From Cryptomeria japonica (lineage: Eukaryota; Streptophyta; Pinopsida; Cupressales; Cupressaceae): DNA of 64,000 bases. The stretch covers positions 48,001 through 112,000 of the forward strand of contig NW_026729295.1 in NCBI RefSeq assembly GCF_030272615.1. Reading direction: 5' to 3'. Of the stretch, positions 36,833 through 46,907 are shown piece by piece. Below the pieces are notes generated by a model, which did not search any database, was not told the origin of the DNA, and saw nothing but the letters and a program-made list of their open reading frames with translations. The first letter of the stretch is position 1. Every line of letters begins with the position of its first letter. The position numbers were made by a program, and so were the translations under genes.

Positions 36833-38144
36833 CAGGATGTGATGCTATCATGATTTCTAAATGCATGTGTATTATGTGCTAACACGTAATGATGCAACAC
36901 AAAACTATATGATAAGAAGAAATTTTGGATGTGTCATTTACTTAGTCATATGATAGCAGGTTACACGAACTCAAGAAGGGATAGTGGAAGAAGGGGATGA
37001 AAGGTAGAAGATATGGAAGTGAAAATAACTTCCTGTGTTATTATCATCATTGAGATGCATTATGGAAAATAGGTTATGACAATCCAGATATGTATTCGAC
37101 CTAGAAAATCATTCTACCCATTTGCATGGAGATCAAACAATCACAAACAAGGAATGCTCCAGTTCACACTAGACTCGCAGTGCCCTCATATCCTTGGACA
37201 AGCCATAACATTACTAAGAGACAATCCACAAACAAAAAAATAGGTGAACATGCCCCTTCTTCACCTTTCTAGTCAAAGACATCCAGGAGATAGAACCTCT
37301 AGTCAGAGACATCCTAGAAAAGCTAAAAGACATGTTACCATACAAGATAAAATCAAAATAAAACCAATACTTGACACCAACTTAAACTGTAATCCTCAAG
37401 TTATTAGTGTTTCTTGCCACATATATTAACATGTTTGATTTAGTCACAATGTTGTCATCCTAATAGAGGACAGATAGTACTGAAAACCATATTGTTGCCA
37501 AAGTCTGCTGAAAGATTTGATTTGTTGAAAGCCCATTGCTGATTGCTTCTCATCTAAAACTAACCGAATCCATGAAATTTATACTTTATTGCAAAGAAGA
37601 ATGGAAATTTTTTGTGGATTGGTGATGAAAATGCTCTTTTATTGTGGACTATTTGTGAAAAGAAAAAGGAAGATGAAAAGGTGATGCTCCTCAAAACATG
37701 CGATGCTTAAGGTTCCACACCCATCACTAGACTTAGGATTTGCCCCAGTTATAGATAGGACTTGATCTATTATGGAAGAAGAGGAATGGAAAGGAAGGGG
37801 AAGGTGTATGAAAGGGAACCAATCTTAGGTAGATCAATAACCAGCCATGATGAGAGTAGTAGGATGTGAGTGTGTGCAAGGTGCAAGGATGAGATTGAAT
37901 CTTGTAGAAGGGAGGAGCAATGTCTCTACACATGGTGTCGGTAACCCGATTTTCACAAGGTGCCTATTTGACAAATTTATCTCTCTTTCCCTTTTTTTAT
38001 TTTTTTTATTTTTTTGTGTCACAAGGTGCCTATTTGACAAATTTTCACCAAGTAACAATTTTTTTTATTTTTACGATTTTTTTGTATCTTTTTTTGTATA
38101 TTTTTTATTTTTTTGTATTTTTGACAATGGGATATTCTGAAAAA
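36833..38144. other. Noncoding stretch with a short tandem duplication
   Basis: No gene seen. This is the right-hand flank of copia 1 and probably the 3' end of the minus-strand gypsy remnant. A 26-bp direct repeat, TCACAAGGTGCCTATTTGAC plus ACAAATTT overlap, occurs at 37953 and 38019, separated by T-rich sequence. Confidence 0.5.
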
Positions 38145-38477
38145 CTATGTGTAAAACCTACGAAGGTGCATGCTATTGATGTGATCCTCCAAAGGTTCTC
38201 CATCTAGTGTTGAGAGTTGATATGCACCTGATCCATAGACTATTGTGATGACGTAAGGACCAATCCAATTTGGTTCAAACTTTCCCTTTTTCTCTCTATC
38301 TTGTTGATTCTTAAGATTTTCTTTGAGAACTAAGTCACCCACCTCAAATATCCAAGTATTTAGCTTATGATTGTAGCTTCGATGTTCCTTGACTGAATGA
38401 TGTGTTTCTCCATTAATTGTCTTCCTTGATGAAGGAACTAAGTTAGAATTACTAATGTGTGAACTACGTTGGCCCAT
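38145..38477 (-). pseudogene. Tat/Athila-like gypsy integrase C-terminus
   Basis: Blocks FEVGDLVLKENLKNQ, GKFEPNWIGPYVI and GAYQLSTLDGEPLEDHINSM followed by HLRRFY are the conserved C-terminal ending of Tat/Athila integrases. The 110-codon segment is open. The integrase core, RNase H and RT that should precede it are missing: 38478-39347 has no recognisable pol motif. It is therefore the right-hand edge of an internal deletion. Confidence 0.8.
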
Positions 38478-39347
38478 ATGCGTGTCACTTAAAGAAGTTT
38501 GGGCATCCCTAACAACAAAGTCCTTTGAGGAAGTTCAATTAAAGGTCCATTGATGTGATATATCACCAAAAGGGAATGGATGTGTGGAACAAGTGGATGA
38601 GTGATGAATGCTTATGATTGTGAAAAAAAATGAAAATAGGATGGCACGATGGAGACTCAGGATCAACAAGTATTCTTTTTGACTTGAAATTTTATAAATT
38701 TTGCCCCCAGTTATTTTGATATTAGGGGAGATCAACTCTTGTTCTTTTTTCTTCATAGGATTTTTATCCTTGACTTTGATTTTTACAGAGTCTAATAGCT
38801 TTTGATTTTGATTTGGACTGAAGGAATTCTCTTTATTTTTTACTTTTATATTTTTCTTTTTAAAGCTTGATTTTTTATCCCCAATAAGTAAGGGATTTTG
38901 TTATTCTTATTTATCCAAGTCTAAAAGAGGAGTGGAAATGGAATGAGTGGATGAAATGGTAAGGATATATGAGTTCTCAAGAGGGATGGCAATATATTCA
39001 ATAGATTCTTTATTGGCACCACTCTTAGGACTATTGATATCAAGAGCTTCTCACACCACTAGAGAAGATTTGCATTCAGACTTAGTAGCCACAAAACAAG
39101 GTGGTTCATACCCAATTCCTTGATATTGTAAATTGTTTGTAGGATGCTCCTGTCAACTAAATGTCTTAGGAGATAGTGGGAGTTGATCCACATGAAAGAT
39201 ATACTCACCACATCCCATGTCTTTAACCTTGAATTTTTATTTGAGATCTACTTGCTTTGATGTAGAAGCTTTCAAGGATTTTGGATCCACATATGCGGAT
39301 GATGGAGTTGCTTCTCTATTAATTGGAATTATTATCTCTGATCTTGG

Positions 39348-40186
39348 TCATAGGTTATTGCAATATATGAACCGATTTGGATCACCTTTTATTTTTACTT
39401 CAACTCTATTGTAAGGAAATTTGATAGATTGATGATATGTTGATGGTAATACTCTCATTTCATGTATCCATGGATGTCCCAAAATTATGTTGTATGTGAG
39501 ATCTAGATCAAGGACTTTAAATACCACATCCTTCATAACAAGCCCAACTCTAAGAGGTAAGGTGACTGTGCCCTTGGATGTGCACTCTTCGGCATCATAT
39601 GCCTTAATGGTGATTGCATGTGTAGAATTCATAGCCTCTTCATAATATCCCAATTTCTTAATAGTGTTCAATGTATAAATGTTCAGACCTGCTCCTCCAT
39701 CTATCAACATTTTATTCAGTTTTTATGGAGAAAGGCTTCAATATGTAGAGGTGAATTATGAGGCTGGCTTATGGATGCATTATTGGCTTCTGTGAATGTA
39801 AGGAAATGTGGAATAGAAAGGTATCCCACCATGGCTTGAAACTAGTCCATGTTCAAATCAGTGGGTATGGTTGTCTCTCTCAAAATTTTGTCAATAATAG
39901 ATTTGTGTGAAGGGGATATGCATTATAGCTCAAGAATTGAGATGAGTATGGGTGTTTTCCCTAGTTGGTCTACAAGGTAATATACATTCTTGACAAATGA
40001 TGAAGAGGGTGTGGTTTTAGATGGAGCACCTTGCAAGGTGACTTTGCCTCGACAAGTCGTGACATTGAATTCAGGGGTTGACAAAGAGGATGAAGGTCCA
40101 ACACCTTTTGAAACAACTTTACTCTTCCAGGTAGAACCCTCAGGACATTTTTCCTTTATGATGATGGTTGAAACATGATTATCCAT
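39348..40186 (-). pseudogene. Tat/Athila-like gypsy protease region
   Basis: MLIDGGAGLNIYTLNTIKKL carries the D-G-G form of the active site used in this lineage. AYDAEECTSKGTVTLPLRVG, DLTYNIILGHPWIHEM and PSTYHQSIKFPYN follow. Upstream, VYYLVDQLGKTPILISILEL and QAMVGYLSI are the usual linker blocks. Stops and a frame change lie between the two halves. It would process the gag-pol polyprotein of the minus-strand element. Confidence 0.82.
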
Positions 40187-41390
40187 TGAAATGTGATTAA
40201 AATAGTAGAATCATAGTCATAGGACATCTTGGTATAATGAGCTTGATTATCTATAATTTTGGCTTTTCCCTTGTCATGTTTAGGGAATGGCTCCTTGAAC
40301 ATTACATGCTCATCATTGGAGTTGTGACCATCAACCTCTATGTCACCTCTATCAATGAGACCCTATATGATATTCTTCAATCTGTGACAATTGCTAGTTA
40401 AATGCCCTTTTCTTTTATAATATTCACAATATTAATCATCATTTCACCAATTTGGTTTTACTTTAGGCTCATATGGTGGATTATCTATAATTTTTATAAG
40501 ATTGTTTCCCACTAACTTCTTGAATGTTGTTTCCATCAGTTCTCCCAATGACATGCACTTTCTTGGAGGCTTTGACGATCTTTAAGCATTCACTTGATTG
40601 TTTTCTTTAGAAGAACTTGCACTAGGGAAAGTTCTCTTAGGTTTCATCATGTTTGCATCGACAACCCCATCACTCACTATATTCTTATTCTTGTTCCCAA
40701 AATGGGGTTTGTCTTTCCATTTTGATTCATCTTTATTTTTTTTATAAATCTTGATAATGCATTTCTCAATAAGGACTTTTTCTGTCGCTAATCCTTTCTC
40801 AATGACCTCTTTGAAAGTGGACAAAAAATATTTTATCAAGTCATATCTAATGTCTTTATTAACATTCTGAGTGAAAATTTCTACTATTTGTTTCTGTGGA
40901 ATCTCACAAGAACATCTACTAGCCAAGTTTCTTCACCTTTGTAGGAAATTTGAAAAAGACTCCCCATCTTTTTGTTTAGTGTTACACAAGGTAGAAAGTG
41001 ACACATTTGTCTCAATGTTGTATGAAAAGTGTTGTATAAAAGCCTCTACTAGATAATTGCATGATTTGATTCCAGGTGGAAGTTGGGAGACCCATTCCAA
41101 AGCTTTTCCACCTAAGCTTTTGTGGGAATAATGTCATCAAGTATGTTTCTTCTCCTACTACCTCAATGCAAGCCGTGAAAAATTCTCTTATGTGTGCCTT
41201 AGGATCCCCTTTGCCTCTATACTTGTAAAATTTTGGTGTCATAAAATGTGGAGGAAATGGAGGCATTGGAATGCTTCTATCAAATGGGTAAGGACATATA
41301 TCTTTCATTATGGGGCGAACTCACAATGTTGGTTCCCACTTTTTGGTACATCCCGATTTTTACTAAAATCATACATTTTTTAGAAAATAT
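40187..41390 (-). pseudogene. gag: Tat/Athila-like gypsy gag core and zinc knuckle
   Basis: Gag core: DICPYPFDRSIPMPPFPPHF, then PKFYKYRGKGDPKAHIREFF and VVGEETYLMTLFPQ, a clear retrotransposon gag domain. Frameshifts follow (about 41010). A second gag part has SCEIPQKQIVEIFTQN and a Lys-rich stretch, then the knuckle CEYYKRKGHLTSNC (about 40385-40436) with the second Cys changed to Tyr. The frame can be followed upstream only to about 41390, where the sequence becomes noncoding. The matching gag N-terminus is at 56500-57344 beyond the DNA transposon. Confidence 0.8.
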
Positions 41391-41842
41391 AATGATTTAA
41401 TCTTTAAGAGGTCCCATTTGAAGTAATTAATTGAAGAGAGTTAGATCAAAGGCTCTTAGATCAAAATTTCTTAGATAGAACCTCTCTACTTCTAAATCAT
41501 ACTTGCAATGAAGTCTCCTTTGCATCTATCAAATACTGATAAAAAAATAGTTTTACATTAGCTTTTGGGGGGTCAAATGAATTCATTTTGAAGTTTTATT
41601 TTTTTAAGTATTTAAACCTTATTATAAGCTTTCCAAATATTATAATTTTTAATATATTTAATTTCATTAATATATTTTTATTTTATTTCTTATGAATGTA
41701 GGTTTTCAACAAAACATGAACTTATTTTCTCAATGCATTGGGAAAAATAGCAAACTAATTCAAAAAAATTCAAAAAAAATATCAATGCACTAGGTATTGA
41801 TGTCTTCTTTCTAACAAAACAAAAAAATATTGAATTTTGATA
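41391..41842. other. Noncoding flank between gag and the transposon's visible inverted repeat
   Basis: AT-rich, no ORF. It lies between the last recognisable gag codon and the outer inverted-repeat block at 41843. It is either more of the DNA transposon or a separate small insertion. GGTATTGATGT (about 41792) recurs in the same orientation at about 56202, beyond the other end. Confidence 0.4.
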
Positions 41843-42743
41843 TATATGGGTATGTGCAGGATCATGGTGTGCCAAAATAGGCCCTTAAGTGGCAATAAAA
41901 TTTCAGAAAATCAAAGTCATGCAACTTGACATGAAAATTTGAATAAGTTGTGAACATTATTTTTGAAATATGTACAAAGAGAATCTATAGAAAATTTAAT
42001 GCATTTTCTAAGCTACTAGTTTTTTTTTGAAAAAAAAAATCCTATTTGATGAAAATTTCAAATTTCAATGTAGCGGTACTAAAATTTCAGGAAAAAAGAT
42101 AAGAAGTAGATGTATGTCTGACCACCCAAATCACAATCAAATCATAATATTTTTTTATAATATTTATAATATAAGTAATAGACTCATGTCCAGATGTGAC
42201 ACATATTTGTTTATAATTTTTTATAAAGTAAATAATTATTTATGATTTTTTTAATATAGCTTTTAAAAAATTCAGAAACTCCTATGTTTGACCTCCTTAA
42301 CTTGGTCAAAACCTTATGAAATTTTTAAAAAAAAAAAATTTCCCTATATTAGATGAAGCATAGGATGTGATGCATGTTTCGGATTCAAAAATTGTTATAT
42401 CATTTGAAAGTTATGAGTGTTTTTCAATTAGTCTATCAATCAGGACTATTTTTCAGAATTCAATTAGAAAATAAATAATAATTATTTATTTAAGTCGAAA
42501 TAAGACAAGCCTTATATTGTTGGAAAATTGAGAACGTCCTGAAAAAATCCTTTTCATTTTATCAATTTTGGCTACAAAAAAAGTTGTCAGCGACCAATGT
42601 AAAGTCTGGAAAATCAAGGAATACTGAAAAACACATTTTTTCAGTTGACTTTCTAGGCTTGTCACTTCCAAGCCAAATCCCAAAGCATTCCTGAGTCAAA
42701 ATTTGAAATTTGAAAATTTTACAACACAAATCGGATATCCGAT
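41843..42743 (+). repeat. Left terminal inverted-repeat region of the DNA transposon
   Basis: Outer block 41843-41893 and inner block 42644-42743 match the right end in inverted orientation. The inner block ends in the 14-bp perfect palindrome ATCGGATATCCGAT (42730-42743). The bases between are AT-rich and unmatched on the right, except that about 42310-42430 resembles 56345-56475 in direct orientation. Confidence 0.55.
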
Positions 42744-42836
42744 TTTAATAAGTAAATTCACTAACTAAATTTGCACATAATTAATCTAATGTTTATTAAT
42801 ATATTAATTTATAAATAAATTAGGATATGATATTAG

Positions 42837-42985
42837 GGATAGGGAGAGGGAGAGGGGTAGTGCGGGGAGAGAGAGAGAGAGAGATCAGGGGGGGAGGGAG
42901 AGAGAGAGAGGGGAAGGGAGAGAGAGATAAAGAGATTAGCAGAGAGAGAGAGTCAGAGAGAGAATAGGGGAGAGAGAGAGAGAGA
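42837..42985 (+). repeat. (GA)n purine microsatellite
   Basis: A degenerate GA/GGGA repeat forms the left edge of the GGTGTCC array. Its counterpart on the right edge is (CT)n, so the two are reverse complements. Confidence 0.9.
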
Positions 42986-45900
42986 TTAAGACACCAAATT
43001 GTATCATTATGGGTTATATGGTGTCCTAAGGGGTTGTAGGACATAATATGACCCCTTACGACACCATAGGACCCATAACGACCCAGTATAATGTCATAAG
43101 GGGTCATATTATGTCCTAAGGGGTCATATGATGTCTTAAAAGGGTCATATGATACAATATGACCCACTAGGACATAATATGACTCATAACGACACAATTT
43201 GGTCTCTTAAGGGGTCATATGGTGTCCTAAGGGGTCCTAGGACACAATATGACCCCTTAGGACACCATAGGACCCATAACAACCCAATATGGTGTCTTAA
43301 GGGGTCATATGGTGTCCTAAGGAGTCGTAGGACACCATATGACCCCTATGGACACCATAGGAACCCTTATGATAGCATATGGTGTCGTTAGGGGTCATAT
43401 GGTGTCCTAAGGGGTTGTAGGATATAATATGACCCCTTAGGACACCATAGGACCCATAATGACCCAATATGGTGTCATGACAGGTCGTATGGTGTGCTAA
43501 GGGGTCATAAGGGTTCATGGGACACCATATGACCCATAAGGACAACATACGAACCCTTATGACAACATATGGGGTCGTTAGGGGTCATATGGTGTCTTAG
43601 GACACCATCTTACCCCTAAAGACACCAAATTGTGTTGTTATGGGCCATATGGTGTCCTGAGGGGTCGTAGGACACAATATGACCCCTTAGGACACCATAG
43701 GACTGAAAGCGAAACAATATTGTGTCATAAGGGGTCTATTGTGTCCTAAGGGGTCATATGAAGTCTTAAAGGATCATATGACACAATATGACCTACTAGG
43801 ACACAATATAACCCATAACGACCCAATTTCGTGTCTTAAGGGGTCATATGGTGTCCTAAGGGGTCCTAGGACATGATATGAGCCCTATGGACAAAATATG
43901 ACCGCTTATGACACCATATTTGGTCGTTATGGGTCACATTGTATCCTAATGGGTCATATTGTATCATATGAGCCCTTTAAGACATCATATGACCCCTTAG
44001 GACACAATATGATCCCTTATGACACCATATTAAGGTCGCTTTTGGTCCTATTGTGTCCTAAGGGGTCATAGGACACAATATGACCCCTTAGGACACCATA
44101 GGACCCAAAGCGACCCAATATGGTGTCATATGGGGTCATATAGTGTCCTAAGGGGTCATATGATGTCTTAAAGGGGTCATATGATACAATATGACTCATT
44201 AGGACACAATATGACCCATAACGACCAAATATGGTGTCTTAAGGGGTCATATGGTATTCTAAGGGGTTGTAGGACACCATATGACCCCTATGGACACCAT
44301 AAGACCCCTTATGACACCATATAGTGTCGTTAGGGGTCATATGGTGTCCTAAGGGGTCATAGGACACAATATGACCCCTTAGTATACCATAGGACCCATA
44401 ACAACCCAATATGGTGTCATAATAGGTTGTATGGTGTCTTAAGGAGTCGTAAGGGTTAATGGGAGACCATACGACACCTAAGGATAGTATACAACTCCTC
44501 ATGACTCCATATGGTCTCATTAGGGGTAATATGGTGTCCATAGGGGTCATATAGTGTCCTAGGACACCATATGACCCCTTAAGACACCCAATTGTGTCAT
44601 TATGGGTCATATGGTGTCCTAAGGGGTCGTAGGACACAATACAACCCCTTAGGACACCATAGGACTCAAAGTGACCCAATATGGTCTCATAAGGGGTCAT
44701 ATTGTGTCCTAAGGGGTCATATGATGTCTTAAAGGGGTCATATCACACAATATGACCCATTAGGACACCATAGGACCCATAATGACCCAATATTGTGTCT
44801 TAAGGGGTCATATGGTGTCCTAAGGGGTTATAGGACACCATATGACCCCTATGGACACTATTGGACCCCTTATGACACCAAAGGACTCCTTATGACACAA
44901 TATGACCCCTATGGACACCATATGACCCCTAACAACACTATATGGTGTCATAAGGGGTCGTATGTTGTCCTTAGGGGTCATATGGTATCCCATGAACCCT
45001 TAAGACCCCTTAGAACACCATACGACCTGTTATAACACCATATTGGGTCATTATGGGTCCTATGGTGTTTTAAGGGGTCATATTATGTCCTACGACCCCT
45101 TAGGACACCATATGACCCCTAACGATACCATATGGTGTCAAAAGGGGTCCTATGGTATCCATAGGGCTCATATGGTGTCCTACCACCTCTTAGGACACCA
45201 TATGACCCCTTAAGAGACCACATTGGGTTATTATGGCTCCTATGGTGTCCTAATGGGTCATATTTTGTCATATGACCCCTTTAAGACATCATATGACACC
45301 TTAGGACATAATATGACCCCTTCTGATACCATATTGGGTGAGTTTGGGTCTTATGGTGTCCTAAGGGGTCATATTGTGTCCTACGACCCCTTAGGACACA
45401 ATATGACCCACACCAACACAATTTGGTGTCTTAAGGGGTCCTATGGTGTCCCATGACCACTTATGACCCCTTAGGACACCATATGACCCCTAGCAACAAA
45501 ATATGGTGTCCTAGGACACCATATGACCCTTATGGACACCATATGACCCCTTACAACATAATATGGTGTCGTTAGGGATCATATAGTGTCCTAAGGGGTC
45601 ATATGGTTTCCTACAACCCCTTAGGACACAATATGACCCATACCAACACAATTTGGTGTGTTAAGGGGTCATATGGTGTCCTAGGACACCATATGACCCC
45701 TATGGACACCATATGACTCCTTATGACATAATATGGTATCGGTACGGGTCATATGGTGTCCTAAGGGGTCATACATTGTCGCATGACCCCTTAGGACATA
45801 ATATGACCCATAACAAGATAGTTCAGTGTCTTAAGGGGTCATATTGTGTCCCATGACCCCTTACGACACCATATGACCCCTAATGACACTATATGGTGTC

Positions 45901-46496
45901 ATAAGGGGTCATATGGTGTCCATAGGGGTCATATGGTGTCCTAAGGGGCCATGGTACACCATATGACCCCTATAGACACCATAGGACCCCTTATGACACC
46001 ATATGCTATCACTAGGGGTCATATTATGTCCTAATGGGTCATATGTTATCCCATGACCCCTTAGGACACAATATGACCCATAACGACACAATTTGGTCTC
46101 TTAAGGGGTCATATGGCGTCCCATAACTCCTTATGGGTCATATGGGTCATATGGTGTCCCATGACACCATAGGACCCATAACGACCCAATATGGTGTCAT
46201 AAGGGGTCATATTGTGTCCTAAGGGGTCATATGATGTCTTAAAAGGGTCATATGACACAATATGATCCATTAGGACATAATATGACTCATAACAACACAA
46301 TTTGGTGTCTTAAGGGGTCATATGGTGTCCAAAGGGGTCATAGGACATAATATGACCCCTTAGGACACCATAGGACCCATAACGACCCAATATGGTGCCT
46401 TAAGAGGTCATATGGTGTCCTAAGGGGTTGTAGGACACCATATGACCCCTATGGGCACCATAGGACCCCTTATGACCCATAATGACACAATAGAGC
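42986..46496. repeat. Self-complementary short-repeat array (GGTGTCC / GGACACC units)
   Basis: About 3.5 kb is made of a roughly 20-bp unit, ATATGGTGTCCTAAGGGGTC, and of its reverse complement, GACCCCTTAGGACACCATAT. The two are intermixed in blocks of one to a few copies. Every local stretch can pair with many others, and the whole can form extended hairpins or cruciforms. The ORFs seen in it (repeated SYGVLRGH / YDPLGHHMTP) are by-products of the repeat and occur on both strands. It lies between the left inverted repeat and the transposase gene. Confidence 0.95.
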
Positions 46497-46524
46497 CCAT
46501 CTCTCTCTCTCTCTCTCTCTCTCT

Positions 46525-46556
<32 letters not shown>
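46497..46556 (+). repeat. (CT)n microsatellite
   Basis: CT dinucleotide repeat of about 60 bases at the right edge of the GGTGTCC array, mirroring the (GA)n at its left edge. Confidence 0.93.
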
Positions 46557-46559
<3 letters not shown>

Positions 46560-46594
46560 ATAAATATGACTAATAAAATTGGAAATCAGATTTT

Positions 46595-46723
46595 ATCAGA
46601 TATCCAATTTCTACCACTACCATTAATGTGGCAATAGTTAAAAAAAGGTGGCAAAGGGAAAAAATTTTGTGACCACAAATTTATATATTAAAATTGGATA
46701 TCTGATAAACTTGGATATCCGAT
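46595..46723. repeat. Cluster of ATCGGATATCCGAT-like palindromes
   Basis: Degenerate copies of the palindrome that ends the inner inverted-repeat block occur at 46595-46608, 46693-46706 and 46711-46723, just upstream of the transposase gene. Further copies are at 42730-42743 and 55929-55942. Positions at both ends and at the promoter side of the gene suggest a transposase-binding site (inference). Confidence 0.5.
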
Positions 46724-46907
46724 TTTTGTAAATAAAAAGAGCCTTGTGGGCCATTTTGTGGATTCCAACAACCCGTAGTCTGCATATTCTATTTTCTATT
46801 GACGATCATAGGTTTTTAGACAGGTTGAGACAAATTTGTGTTTTTGGGAGATTCTTAAAGTCAAATCTTACATTGTCAATCAATTAGGAGCATCTTTGTG
46901 GATGTAA

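Noticed and set aside
42820-46300. Many ORFs of 60-150 codons with repeated GSYGVLRGH / YDPLGHHMTP peptides
   Set aside because: They occur on both strands of the GGTGTCC array and are direct translations of its 20-bp unit in any open frame. There are no start signals or codon structure.
42986-46496. CRISPR-like regular repeats
   Set aside because: No unique spacers, units appear in both orientations and overlap, and the context is plant nuclear DNA.
42730-46723. A separate MITE bounded by the GGATATCC palindromes around the GGTGTCC array
   Set aside because: The palindromes recur at the right end of the large element as well, and no target duplication was found next to 42730 or 46723.
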